NCBI GenBank assembly: GCA_014871385.1
Contig: CM026426.1
Coordinates: forward strand, 88,472,886 to 88,536,885
From: Ceratodon purpureus
Lineage: Eukaryota > Streptophyta > Bryopsida > Pseudoditrichales > Ditrichaceae
Direction: 5' to 3'
Length of the DNA stretch: 64,000 nt
The translations under genes were made by a program, and so were the position numbers. This document shows, one piece after another, positions 37,535-50,000 of the stretch. The notes below the pieces were generated by a model. That model was not told where the DNA came from, searched no databases, and worked only from the letters and a program-made list of their open reading frames with translations. Positions within the stretch are counted from its first letter, which is position 1. Each line of letters opens with the position of its first letter.

Positions 37535-38920
37535 ATGAAATACAGGAACAAATACAAGTCCAAGCGTGCCTACCAAAGAGGCATTAAAAACCGGGTTGTC
37601 AAAGGCTGGTCTCATAGTGCCGATGATAAGGTAGAGTTAGTTAACTTAGGCTTTGAGGTTCATCCAAAGTTTGTCAAAATAAATGGTGAAGCGTCTAAGG
37701 AGATCAAACGAGCAACCATCGATCTTTTCCACGAATATCAAGATATATTTGCTTGGGACCACGAGGAGCTCAAGGAAATTCCCAGCAGCTTGGCTGAGCA
37801 TACCAACGACTTAATTCGTGAGGCCCACCTAGTACAACAACAAGGCTACCAGATGAATCAGAACTATGCAACCAAGGTCAAATTAGAATTAGACAAATTA
37901 CTGCTAGCCAAGTTTATCTCACCGGTGGATTCGGCGCCATGGCTATTACCAATGGTCATCATCCCCAAAAATAATGGTATCCTCCGCATATGTGTGGATT
38001 TCAGGAAGCTTAATGCAGCAACCAAAAAAGACCACTAACCGTTGCCATACATGGAAGAAATAATTGACGTAGCTGCCGGCCACGAAATGTACTTGTTTAT
38101 AGATTGCTTTTTAGGATACTACCAACTTGCCATGGCCGACCAGGAAATAAATAAGACTGCATTCTCAACAAAATGGGGTTCTTTTCAATTTGAGAGGATG
38201 CCGTTTGCAGGGTTGTCATAACAGACGGATATGGGCAAAATTTCCAGACACGTCGGACGGACGGACGGACCAATCGGTCTGGGGTGAAAATCAGACATAA
38301 TCTGTGAAAATTCCTAATTTTTTTCTCAAAAATACTCGAATATGCTCGAATACGCTCGAATATGCTCGAATATGCTCGAATATGCTTGAATATTCTCTTA
38401 TGGACCGGACATGACCTCTAACGGACGAACGAGCGGACCGGACGGTCTTTCCGACAGGGAGGTCCTATGAACAACCATGGTTTTTTGGGGCTAAGAATGC
38501 ACCGATGACCTTCTAACGGGTCATGGAAGTTATATTTCAACCTTATTTAAAACGATTTTTCCGTATTTACTTAGATGATGGTAGTGTGAATGGTTCCATG
38601 GCCGACCATGTCACCCATTTACGACATATCTTCGATGCCTGTCGAGCTAATGGGGTCAGCCTCAACGCCGACAAATGTATGTTTCTCTTCTTTGCAGGGA
38701 TTATATTAGGCTACATTGTATGCAAGTATGGTAAACTACCAGATCCGGAAAAGATCAAAGACATCCTCGACATGACACCACCCGTCGACCAGAAGGGTGT
38801 CCAACGCCTCTTAGGATTGGCCCAGTTTAATCGAATAAACATAGAGAAACTCGCTCATATCACGGCTCCCATTACAGCCTTGAACCATGCTAAATATAAA
38901 TACTTCCAAGATTGATACCC
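37535..38920 (+). pseudogene. Gypsy reverse transcriptase region (fossil)
   Basis: RT homology from a connection block (HEELKEIP at ~37760) through PMVIIPKNNGILRICVDFRK (~37950), the fingers and palm (YLDD-type block at ~38560, F-F-R-I-Y-L-D-D), to the thumb (VQRLLGLAQFNR). A 272-bp MITE at 38208-38479 splits it. Confidence 0.85.
38208..38479. mobile_element. hAT-like MITE inside Gypsy RT region
   Basis: A 272-bp non-coding insertion. Its ends, CAGGGTTGTCATAAC at 38208 and the complement of ...ATGAACAACCATG at 38479, are imperfect inverted repeats. It is flanked by 8-bp sequences GCCGTTTG (38200-38207) and GTTTTTTG (38480-38487), six of eight matching, as expected for a decayed hAT target duplication. 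Inside are six copies of an 11-bp TATGCTCGAA(T) unit at 38333-38394 and repeated CGGAC words. No protein is encoded. Confidence 0.7.
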
Positions 38921-38969
38921 GGCTGCTCAAGAAGTTTTGAATAAAATTAAAACGGCATAATCCAACGCT

Positions 38970-39251
38970 TTGATTTTAATTGCACTCAACTGGTCCAAAC
39001 CATTTCACGTACACACAAACGCATCTAATGTGGCTGTGGGCGTCATGTTAGCTCAAAATATCGATGGAAAACACAACCAACCAATTGCTTATGCTAGCCG
39101 CTTATTGAACCCCGCCGTGAGAAATTATTCCACGACAGCACATGAAGCTTTGGCAATGGTCTATGTCGTCGAAAAACTCAAATACTACTTCCTTGGAAAT
39201 AAATTCAGGTTCATCGTCAATCACCATAGTCTTTCCTACTTGGGAAACTAA
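38970..39251 (+). pseudogene. Gypsy RNase H region (fossil)
   Basis: RNase H-like segment with PFHVHTNASNVAVGVML, PIAYASRLLN and NYSTTAHEALAMVYVVEK, the usual order in Gypsy polyproteins. Broken like its neighbours. Confidence 0.8.
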
Positions 39252-39539
39252 CCTTTAGTTAGTGGCACGGTCGCCACATGAATCATGATCTTGTTAGAGT
39301 ATGATGATTTGAAGTTGTTAAAGTCTCAGGGAAGGGCCACATCGTTGTTGATTATTTGTCACGCGACACCAATGCGACATTCCAAGGCATCAATGATTCT
39401 TTCAATAATCCTTACATTCAAACTGCCATCGTGGACATCAAAACCTCCTCAAACTGGAGAACACCGTTTATTCATTACTTAACCACTAGTTGCATTCCTA
39501 GTAAACTCATAGGTACACGCATAATCAGCTTCATTTGAA

Positions 39540-39893
39540 GTAGCTTGCCATATGCTGTCGCCCAAGGTCAACTGTATCGCCAGAGAATCGACAGGGAGAC
39601 CAAGGTCTATGTTCCCACGCACCAGCAGCCAGAGATCATCTCCCTCCTCCATGATGGTCCTGCAGAGGGACAACAAGAAGCTGAAAACAATTAAGAAAAT
39701 CCTCACCGCCAAATATTGGTGGCCCACGCTGCACCAAGACGTCCACGCCTATATCAAACAATGCCATGCTTTCCAAGTCTAGACAACAAATTTTCAACAT
39801 CAAGGAAGAGTGCCCCCAAAGTCCATACTGTCACTAGGGCCATTTCTTTGGTGGAGTTTATATTTTGTAGGTCCAATCTGACCTGCAACAAAA
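39540..39893 (+). pseudogene. Gypsy integrase zinc-binding region (fossil)
   Basis: The H2C2 zinc-binding segment of integrase, ending AYIKQCHAFQV near 39782, followed by the start of the core. The CACTA element interrupts integrase just downstream. Confidence 0.7.
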
Positions 39894-39896
39894 CAA

Positions 39897-41744
39897 CACT
39901 ATAAGAAACCCATGTTTTAGGAGATGTTCACCAAAACAAGTTTGTGTTTGTGTCATGTCTCTGTGTTAGTCATTCACGTCTTAGAGAACGTGAGTACGTT
40001 AACACGTTTTTTGAGATAAACTCGGCTTATCGTCACCAGACCCAGGCATGCTACCCTGAAAACGCGAAGACGTTTAGAAAAACAGTGGCGTCTACGGGGA
40101 CATGGCGGAGGACATTCCTGGAAACGCAAAATTGCCATGTCGGCAACGGCTTCATTTTCACAGATAGTAAAAAGGTTGCAAAGTTACTGGGCTGCGAGGT
40201 AACTTCCTGCCTACAGTGAAAAAAACCACAAGAAGGGCAGGGTCAGCAAAGGGAGCAAAAAAAGGCCAAGAGGGATCGAAGAACGTTTTTTTATTTTTTC
40301 TTTGTAAATGAATTTTATATTATCAAATTTCTTCTCCATCTCTTATTTGAAGACGTTCGCATGTCTCGGAAGATGTTGACACAGACATCTGTCGAGACAT
40401 GGTGACGTTGATTCATCCGTTTATTGTTCATTGGTGGCAACATTCATCCTTAGATTAGGGCTTTGAGCCTTGGTAGGGTTAGGGTGAGCCGCCACTTCGG
40501 CAGCTTCTAATCTTGTATATGAGAGCTTGTTTTCAAGCTTTTTGTGTTTTCTAATTACTCCATGGAGTGTCTCCCATTCTTTTCCCTATCAGTCCTTTGT
40601 TTCTTGTCCAAGTAGAGTGAGATTTGACATAGTTGTCAACATCTTGTAGGCTTTTCAATGGTAGTAAGCACGTCCAATTCCGAGTTATAGGCAGTGAGAT
40701 ATGGCCTCTTGACGTTGGGGTTGTCAAAGGAGTGCGGCTAGAGGAAGGGTCTCAGATTTTTAGCAATTTATCGTAGGATTTTGATCCAATACTTCTGAGA
40801 TTTTAAGGGTAGATGCACACTCAACTTAGCTTTCCAAAAAGCTATGGCACGTCTCAATCTAAGCTAGTATAGAGAAATGACAACCTAAAAACTGAAAGGT
40901 ACTTCAAAAAAATCCGAGGGGTTTTTTTTCCTAACTTCATTCTTGTTCTCCATCCTCTTCTTGTCTCCTATCCTCCCTTGTTCCTTTCTTCATGTGATCT
41001 TCTTTTCTTTACTTCCTTTTGATCAAATTCCACCTTCATGGGTGGAGAAACACCTTTGTGGCTCTAAAGACACCTTCATGTCTGCAAAAAAACACTTGCA
41101 GGTCTACAATAAACACCCTCATCTCTGCAAAACACCTTCATGTTTGCAAAAACACATTCATCTCTACAAAAACACCCTTCCACACATCCTATATAAGTTG
41201 ACATGGCCATGTCAACCATGGCAAAGTCTACAGCTTGAGGATGTCCACTATAACATATGTCGGACACAGTTCATGTCCGCACATACATCGGCGTAGACAT
41301 CACGCTGTCACCACATAGACGTCTCGTAAACCACGATGATGTCCCCGGTGACGTCTTTAGTAACGCATTTCAAACTAGAAAATCTCCGAAAACTATGCTT
41401 ACGTGGCAGACCACGCTGGATTTTTGCGGATGACACGTCAAAATTTCGCGCCGCCACGCCAGTAAATGGCGGGTCCACGTCGTGCGCCACATCACCATAG
41501 GAGCGGTGACATCCTCCACCCATGTAACACTGCCCGGAAATTTCCTTTGCTAACTTTACCGGCCTCCGAAATCACCCGGAGACGCGCATGCTACGGAGAT
41601 GTTTGTATGTTTTTTTGGATGTCCTCATTTCTTTTTCCCGCATCTTAGATGAACTCCCATGTCTGCAAAACATCCTTTTGAGTGTCCACTTGTTTTTTTC
41701 AACATGATTCCGGATGTCTTCAAAAACTTGGGATTCTTATAGTG
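39897..41744. mobile_element. Non-autonomous CACTA (En/Spm) element
   Basis: An 1848-bp insertion in the Gypsy integrase region. The left end reads CACTATAAGAAACCCATG; the right end, reverse complemented, reads CACTATAAGAATCCCAAG, 16 of 18 identical. The 3-bp CAA at 39894-39896 is repeated at 41745-41747 as the target duplication. CACTA termini and 3-bp duplications are diagnostic for the CMC/EnSpm superfamily. There is no transposase; internal sequence holds GATGTC/GACATC words, a minisatellite and A/T-rich spacer. The well-kept ends and target site show that it inserted after the Gypsy element and more recently than that element's decay alone would suggest. Confidence 0.93.
41065..41190. 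repeat. ~21-bp minisatellite in CACTA element
   Basis: About six diverged units of the form CACCTTCATGTCTGCAAAAA lie in tandem, with units ending at poly-A of 3-7 bases. A further single unit, CATGTCTGCAAAACATCC, is near 41659. This looks like the subterminal repeat array of a CACTA element. Confidence 0.75.
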
Positions 41745-42545
41745 CAAGGTTTTAAATACTTACTGGTGGCCATGGACCACACCACTAAATGGGTGGAGGC
41801 TAAGCCCTTAAGGACAAATACAGCCCTGGTTACCGCCACGTTTATTTACGAAAATATAATAACAATTTTTGGATGCCCCTTGGAAATCATTTCGGACCAG
41901 GGCACCCATTTGGTAAATGTTGTCATAGAAGAACTCTTAGACCACCATGTCATCAAACGTTGTACCATTACTGTCTATTATCCTCAGAGAAACGACCAGG
42001 CCAAATCCACCAACAGGACACTTATTAACATGCTCCGACGTTTTGTCCATGCCAACAAAGTCGACTGGGATACCTGCCTTTTGGCAGCCCCATGGGCATA
42101 TCCAGTGGCCACGAAAACAGCAACCCAAGTCAGTCCTTTTGAATTGGTATGTGGCACATAGCCACTGCTTCCCACGGAATAAATGGCACCAACGTTTTAG
42201 TCCCTTTAGCCTCGAGATTTTACGCCACATCGCGTGCTGGCTGCTAGAATCCACAACATCCACCCCTCAAAGAGCTCCGTGTCCAAGCCTTTCAGAATAT
42301 ATTGCACGAGCAGCAATTGAGCGCAAAACATTTTGAGGCGTCCCAGCCCCCACGCATCTTTCAAAAAGGCAATTTAGTTTTGTGGTGTCCTCGCAACCCG
42401 AAATTAAGAAAGTCAAAAGTCGACTCCATTTTGCATGGCCCTTACAGAGTACAACTTGTTCTTCCAAACAACACAGTCCTCCTAGTTAACAATTTTATGT
42501 ATGACAGCCAAGCTACGATCTTCAACGCTACCAAGCTAAAATAGT
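41745..42545 (+). pseudogene. Gypsy integrase core and C-terminal region (fossil)
   Basis: Resumes after the CACTA insertion with LLVAMDHTTKWVEAKPL and IISDQGTHL, the catalytic core, then a C-terminal chromatin-type tail (FQKGNLVLWCPRN...GPYRVQLV at 42355-42480). Broken. Confidence 0.8.
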
Positions 42546-45500
42546 ACCATATTACTAATCCCAACCTATCTCCCCCATTCAGCCTAGGCGAAATCTACAC
42601 AACCTTGGCGACTGAGGCAAATCAGAATCATGACTTGGACGTCCAAGATGTTGATTATCACAACCATGATGACTAGCCCCAGCCATCACCTTGCAGTCTC
42701 CTTGAAATCAGCATCAATTTGATCCAGGTCATGTCCATGCGCCATGAGCACCAAGGGTAGCCTAGGGACACGACTGCACCGGCTCCTATCACATTCCGCA
42801 AGGATAGGCTGTCACCGCCACCATCCTTGCAATGGCTCCCATCTTATCATTGTTGACCCTCGCCGCCACCAACATACTCTCCAAGTCGCATCAGTCCTCC
42901 AATCTAGCCGCCACCTTCTCTTCTCTTCTCTGAGTCTTCTTTGGTGACTCTCCTCTCCTTGTTTTTCTCTTCCTTGTCTTCTCCTTCGCTACGCCCTCCA
43001 CAAACATTGTGTCTTCCTCTCCCCTTCCGCCCAGGACGCTCTATCTGCTTGGACACCATGGCCACCACCAGTGCCAGGAAGAAGGAACCGCCCTTTTACG
43101 TTTCCACATGATCTTAGAGTGGAAGTGCAGGGCCGATACCATCTCAACCACCAGCATCGGCCTAGTTAGGTATTGGACGTTGATGAAGGGCAGGACGAGT
43201 CTCAGCCAGTGCCATCAATTTGTCAACAGCATGCTGGAGCATAGTGAGGATAAGCCTCACCCCTCAGGCGTCGTCAATGGTGTTTTGGTCCAATACTCCT
43301 CCCGTTACCTCCATGCCTATTTTGGCTAGGATGGCATAGGAATTACAAAATGGGAAAACAACTAGGTTTTCCCTCAGCTCAACGTTCCAGCATTGGTGCA
43401 CAACATGCCCTCGATGGAGGACGGCCACTATGACGTCTTCGCTCTGGGGAAGGTCCTCCTCGAGCCCTGGTTCTCCCGAATCCAAGGTATTTTAAGCCTA
43501 GTCTATTTTAAAAACAATTGCAATAGTGTTACAGATGAGCAGCTTACCTTGTTGTTTATGGCTAACCAAGGCAAGAAGATCAACTAGGGTTTCTTGGTAG
43601 ATGAGAACTTTCGGGTTCAGCTCCGTGCTCATCGTAGAAACCCTACATACTCGAGCCCTATCAATGCCAAGACTCCTTCTATGGCGGGGTGTCTTAAAGG
43701 CAGCGGAACTCAGCAATCTCGAGGCATTAGAGGCAGACGCTTCACAGGTACAGGAGTATTTGTATCTGGAGACCTTGTATGCTTCAACATCACCGTCTCG
43801 GAGAATGCGCTATCTTCGACACTATAATTTTACCTTTGTTTTCAACTAAAACAGGATTGTGGTGCTAATTGCCAACCTCCTATACTTTCGAGACAAGACA
43901 ACGTTGACTACGACTCGCCCACTTACATATGCATTTGCCTCACCCCTTAGATTTCCGCTAGACCTAGTAGGATGTTGGATCAGTCATCATTTGGTGAAAT
44001 ATAGGCGGTTGTATGATTGGGTCAGAGTTATATGTATGGTTGCATTTTGAAGGTGTCTCAAAAATGCAAATATCTAAGTTCGTCATAACAGCCGTCTTGT
44101 CTTTTATGTCTTATATAGGTAGCAAACGTGGAACAACAATGTATATGCTCAGTACTTGCGGATTGACTGGATCAGCAAACATTGTACCCTACAACAAGAT
44201 ACATAACAAAGCCAAGTTGTATTTATACGTCACATAGTCTCTGTGGAATATTTTGTACAAGAAGAATCGTTCTTAGCTTTGAAAAACTATACAAACTCAC
44301 TGTCATCAGGGTCTGAAGTCAATCTATGGAGCTTCACCCTTTCACTTCCAAGTCACTACCTTAGCCCTCTCCTACTCTCATCCGGGTGAGGCTCGTAAAA
44401 AAATAAGACAGTTTTGAGGGTCCAATAAGGGTCTAAAAAAATCATTATGACCTATGAACAACCTCACAAATGCTTATCTTCTTCTAGCCAAAGACTCCAT
44501 TTGGAAGCCCAAGAATGTACCTCTATACCTCAGAATTCTCCACACTAGTTTTAATTGAATCCCTCAACCGCCTTGCTATCAAAGTGGGGTGACTCTACAA
44601 GGGCCGTCTCGATGTCCCTGTTGCCAACTAAGGCATGGTCGCCAACATCTTCCATCTCGTCTTCCTGGACTTGGTGGCACTCCCCGGCCTCTTCTTCTCG
44701 TCCTCGTTCGCCTCAACATCTGGTACGGGTGTATGACAAATGGGTGTAAGTATGCTAGACCCTAGTACTTTTTGAGTCACAGTACAGTATATGGCAGAGT
44801 ACCTTAGCTTTATACTTTGATAGAGCATAATGCCTCAATGTTTTTGCAGGTTTTGATCTGAGAAAGGAATAGGTAAGATGTCGAAGGTCTTATTATCACT
44901 GTTGAAAGGGTTGTAAAACTTAATTGATCATGTTAATTTTGTACTTATGACGGGTTCACTTCATATGTCCCAAGTACAAAAAAAAAGGAAAAGTACAGAA
45001 ATATTTGTTTGGGATTGCATGGATTTAGCTGATTATCTCGCAGGAAATAGGCAATGGAATGGCCGTTTCAAAACCGTTAGAAGATTTGAAGCGGGATTAC
45101 ATATTTGGTGTGAATTTGCATAATTAGTATTGTACAGTTGGCGGGGGGAAAGTGTATGTAAAATTAAGATTTCTGTGGATCCAAGCGCGGATTTTGGGTG
45201 CCCAATGGTTGTTCTACGATGGCTAATCAAAGAATACGTGAAAAAACAATTTTCCCGCCATCTCATTTTATACATGCGATTGCGTTCAATCTATACATAA
45301 GGTACATAGAGTACATAATGTATAGAACTCCGGTAGATCTTGATTGTTCGTGTTGAGCATCGCTCATCTCCACCATCAATTTCTTGCCCCTAGATCCTAC
45401 ATTCCAGGACGCCAAGCGCCGTCAGAGGTTGCCTTGTGTTCTCCCTGCCACTTTCACACCTCTTCCAGCGTCGAGACCTAGTCAAGTGTGCGTCTTTCTT

Positions 45501-45870
45501 CTGCTTTGCCTTTCTTCTACATTGCTTTCGCATGCACAGCTGTGGGTGCGCACCAGTGCCGTAATCACTCAACATACCCTTGTCTTAGCACCTTCATCTT
45601 CTACTAGGTTCTAGGTTCATTCAATTGTAGTGGTTTTGTTTAGAGAGAATGAGAGAGCTCAAGGGGTGGTATTTGTATGAGACTATTAGAAGCGGAGGAG
45701 GATCCAACACGTATTTTACAGGTTTGGAAAAACCTACCACACATTTGGCATTAGCATTTGTATATTTAATCATGACGTTTTGATTTGTAGATACTTATAC
45801 TGTTGTTCAACTTGTTCAGGTGGGAAGTCAATGTAACGGTGAAGTCGAAGAACTTTGAGAGGAATCAAAA
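42546..45870. other. No gene recognised
   Basis: May contain the right end of the Gypsy element, which I could not find. A frame starting ATGGCCACCACC at 43059 begins like a real protein but is interrupted soon after. Words ACAAGACAACGTTGA at 43894 repeat a 15-bp string at 33430 near the decayed MULE, so part of this stretch may be a related repeat. Confidence 0.35.
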
Positions 45871-45879
45871 TCCGAGGAG

Positions 45880-46179
45880 ATGGACGAACTGTTCGACCCT
45901 GGTGATAGACAGAAGGCCATACTGAGAACAGCATCTCTTGAAGAAGACGACGTGGAACTATGGTGGGACAAGCGGGAGTTGGAGGAGCATTTTCAATTCC
46001 TTGCAGACGTTTTCGGATTCGAGAAGCCCTTCGAGAATCATGTAACCTTGGTGAATGCCAGCGTCTTAACCACTCTGCTCCTCATCCGCATTAGCTTGGA
46101 ACATGAACGGGAGCTTGCGCAAGATGTAGACATCTGGAACCGTGTTTTTGCAATGTTGTTCCATTTTTATATGAGTTAA
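45880..46179 (+). CDS. Small acidic hypothetical ORF
   Basis: A 99-codon frame beginning ATGGACGAACTG, Glu/Asp-rich in its first half and Leu-rich after. No known motif. It could be an exon of a passing gene or a chance frame. The sequence just before it, TTCAGGTGGGAAG, is a possible acceptor. Confidence 0.25.
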   Translation: MDELFDPGDRQKAILRTASLEEDDVELWWDKRELEEHFQFLADVFGFEKPFENHVTLVNASVLTTLLLIRISLEHERELAQDVDIWNRVFAMLFHFYMS

Positions 46180-46689
46180 GGGTTATGTTGATTTCTTGTT
46201 CTCTCCCGTAGTGATTACATGCTAAATGTGTCTCAAATCTCCCCTTGTAAATGAGGTTTTGATTAGTTTTAGGATATTTTTGTGGTACCTGACGCAACTA
46301 CACAGAAGCTGTCAAGGGTCCATTTTCAATTTTAACAGGTGTATACTCTGATAGGTTGAAGGATCACGCATTTTTCTAAGTCACTGCAACTACACTGCTT
46401 ATTGTTTTGCAGATGCACATTGTTACATTCCTCTACATCATATTGGCCGTTTAGAAATTCACATACTGTAAAAAAGATTTAAAGGCACCCTTTCGGATTA
46501 TCCATGTTAGCTGGCGAGAAATCCACAAGATTCATTTATAAAGCGCAGAGCTTAAAACTAATAAATATCGTCCACAGGATCAATATTTATCCGCAACATC
46601 AACGTCCACTGGTCAATTCGAAGGAAATGACAACCAATTAAAATATTTACACTCGAGGCTCTTATCAAGCAACACGATAGGCAGTTAAT

Positions 46690-46785
46690 TTAGTATGTGC
46701 AGTGTGTACACGGTGTGAGTACATGCAGTTGTACATGCAAAGAGTACACTAAGTTTCCACGTACAGTGAGTACATTCTCTGGTAA
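46690..46785. repeat. GTAC-rich island 1
   Basis: Six GTAC tetramers in about 90 bp, mostly as (A/T)GTACA(T/C), upstream of the transposase at 47025. Part of a pattern repeated at 48480-48940, 50420-50780 and 53440-54160. Confidence 0.6.
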
Positions 46786-47024
46786 CGGATAATCAAGATC
46801 CTATTTTCTAGGGGCGCCGAGTCTAAGATGCCGCCGCCACTAGCAACCCCTTGGCCTCCACGTTGGCGCCGCCCTGGATTCCCTCTTCTTCTTAGCCTAG
46901 TCGTTGTGCTCTGCTGTATTCTGTGTCTACTCGGTGTCGCTTGGAATTCAACTACAGTTTGTGCATGGCTCTTGTTTTGTTTCCTTGCTAGAATATGCGA
47001 TTTACAGAACTGTTCGCTGTACAA

Positions 47025-50000
47025 TGTCTAAGTCCAGGCAGCAGTCCCTCTTTGTCCAAAAACTGATTACTTCGCACTTCCCTGCAAAAGGGTTCCCTCC
47101 GGGATTGCTCTCCGCTAGTACCGAGATAGACTCCCTCCTATACACAGTGGATAGCGAGACTAGTGACTCTTGTTACAATTCTGAAACCCCGGTCTCTAAA
47201 CAAGGGAACCCTAACTATTATCTAGGCAAATGCAACACCGTATCTGAAGAGTCCCCGAGGCGTGCACTATTTGCAACCGCAGGTAGTGTAGATTCCTATA
47301 GTAGCTACTAGTACCTGCCTTCTCTATCTGACGTACAATTTTCCATAGGTTCCCCCACTAGTAGCAGCGAGTCCATTGCATTTAGGTGGTGACAGGCAAC
47401 TACAGTTTGGTAAGTTCTTTTACATTTTCATGTGGATGCATTCAAATTGTTTCATTTTCATCGCCTCATTGATTGTACTTCGCTCATTGCTATAATCTGC
47501 ACTCTCTATGTACTAATCATTTTTATGTGTTACCAGGTTCAGGGTGTCAGTTATGGGGAATAATGCAAAGAGGCAACGAGTGCGAGGGGGTGTTAGTCGG
47601 CCTGGTCCTGCAGCCAGGGCTGCTCCAGACAGGATGGAGGAAGAGCAGAGAGCTGTGTCTGGAGAGACGGCTAGAGCACGCAAGGCTCTACAAAGAGGAC
47701 GTGAGGGAGAGAGAGAGGAGGAAACACGAGAACTTGCTTCAGACCCTTTACATGATGACACACATGATCAGATGTCAGTGAGGGAGTTGAATCGGATCTC
47801 TTTGCGACTAGTGAAGTATATTGTTGGAGAGTTGAGGAGTTGTCCCGGTCCTTCTAGTAGAAGAGATGTTGTCGAGAGGGTCATGAGGCACAATGCTTTT
47901 TGGCCTCTATTACCGCTATATTATCCTAGGCCTCAAGAGGCAAAGGTCACCTACAGTTTCATAGAGAACCTTAAGAATGAACTGCAGTTGTGAAGGTGGC
48001 AAACTCAAATGAGCGATTAGCAAGAAAGAGTGTTTTATTAGATGCGGCAGTAAGCTTGGGAGTCGATGGAGTGTCAGCATTGTCAGGTGTATTGGATACT
48101 TCTACGTCTAGCATCAATATAGCCATGAATAGAAGACTATATGGGTTGAGTCCTGAAGAGATAGTGCCTCGGCTTCGCCTCAATCGACAGAAGAGAGGAG
48201 GCTTGTCAGATTACGTCAGACTCCAGATTGAGATATGGTGGAACGGGCAAACCAAGGTTTCGCCAAACAAAAAGGACGTTGTTAAACACAGGGTAGGACG
48301 AAATCTGTGGGTGGAGCCTCATCCTACGCACTACCTTTGCGAGACACAGGTAAGACCTTCCACTGAACATACATGTTGTACATTCATTGTTTACCTCTTC
48401 TGCATTTTCAACCATAGTAAACAAGGTCGTCAGTACCATCCCAATATATAGAGCAATTTGTACTTGATTTCCTACCAACCTACGGTCGAATGTATTACCG
48501 TGGGCAATAAGTACTGCTACTATACAGAGTGGTATCACTTGGTTTAGGAGTTGTGTATATCAGATACTTTGCTTTTTGTTGTTTGGTACTGATTTGGGAC
48601 TCCTTACTTGTACTTATGTAGTTGACAATGTACGTAAGTGATATTTGTGTTAAGTCCTCTATACTGGAGATGTACAACTAAGATTAAATGTATGAACGCC
48701 AAGATACTTTTTGTATATTTTGTATTCACCAAGTGTAGGAGTCGTCTATACTCCATACATTTGGTTATTGTGTTCGAAATACCGTTGTATTTCTTATACT
48801 GGATGTAAACACAAACACAAAGATAGTGTACTTAATATAATCCTTTGTATAACTTGTACTTGATTTCAAAACATATTGTACCTAGGTTTATTACTTTTAA
48901 TACAACAAGTATAACACTTTTGGAAAATGTATTCGTGGTTGACAGACAACATTCTTTTTGCGCTTTATGGAGGCTCATCCAGAGTGCAACGTGCGACAGA
49001 GAGCCTTTGAGAGGTTGAAACCATGGTGGGTTCGGAAATTGAAGGAACGAAATACCTGCTGTTGTATATACCACGTAGAGATGGACTTCATGAAGGTTGG
49101 ATTGAGCCATCTCAGAGATCAACTAAGGGGGTTGCATTCAAGGATCATGTGCAACTGCCGATGTCAAGTATGTAAGGGTGAGGCTGAAGGGGCTTGCCAT
49201 GCACAAGAGGCAATTTATAAGCGCATTACAATGATGTGGTAATCTTGTGTGTGCCCGAAAGGAGAACTGGATGTGTGGCACAAGCTTGATTGTCTCATGG
49301 GAGAGTGTTCAGATTGTGGCTTCCATTTATTTCCCCTTTGCCCTTTCGAGTTGTCTAGTACTGACTCCTTTCTTGTGAAGTGGAAGTGTTTCGAATACTA
49401 TGAGGTTGGCGTTGATAAGAGGACTGGAAAGCCCAAGAAGCGGCTCAGAGAGGCTTTCAGGGATACTCCTGTGAAAGAATTTTTGTCATACATGGAGAAA
49501 ACATTGTCGACGTTCATCACCCACAACTTTCGAGCAAGGTGGCAGGATGAGCAAAGTCAATTAATGATGAAGAACGTCTCGGAGGGAGTAATTGTTTCTC
49601 ATATCGATTTTGCAGAAAATTATAGCTTTGCTATTCAGAATGAAGTGCAAAGTTTGTACTATTTTAGCACGTCCGTAACCATCCTTGTCCACATTACAAT
49701 GTTGAAAGAAGGGGATACCGTAATGAAGCAGACGCACTTTTACATATCTGATGACAAAGATCACGACTCTGCTACAGTCCAACATTGCTTGCTTTTGCAT
49801 TGGGATTGGCTAGAGGACTCAGGATTTATTCCTGAGGAACACTGGGTGTATAGTGATGGTTGTAGCGCTCAGTTTAAATGTGCAACAGCTATGTACTTTG
49901 TGGCTAGATATCCCATGCTCACCAAGGGATGCAAGATGCGGTGGAACTATTTCGAGACTGCTCATGGGAAGGGAGAGTGGGACGGAGCCAGGGCGGTCGT

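Larger units (their letters stand above)
34900..42545 (+). mobile_element. Gypsy LTR retrotransposon, broken, with nested insertions
   Basis: Fossil Ty3/Gypsy element in gag-protease-RT-RNase H-integrase order. It looks broken, with more than half a dozen interruptions across the coding region apart from two transposon insertions. The presumed 5' LTR ends in ...CTAACA at 35336. No matching 3' LTR was recognised downstream of 42545, so the true right end is unknown. The insertions are a hAT-like MITE in the RT region (38208-38479) and a CACTA element in the integrase region (39897-41744). With these removed the internal region is about 5 kb. The amount of decay suggests an old copy. Confidence 0.85.

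Noticed and set aside
38333-38394. Independent microsatellite
   Set aside because: The repeated TATGCTCGAAT units lie wholly inside the hAT-like MITE, so they are part of that insertion.
41065-41190. CRISPR-like array
   Set aside because: Units are diverged tandem repeats without unique spacers, inside a plant CACTA element.
42546-45870. 3' LTR of the Gypsy element
   Set aside because: I scanned for the 5' region words (for example CTGCCCACTTC) and found no match, so I do not claim a right LTR.
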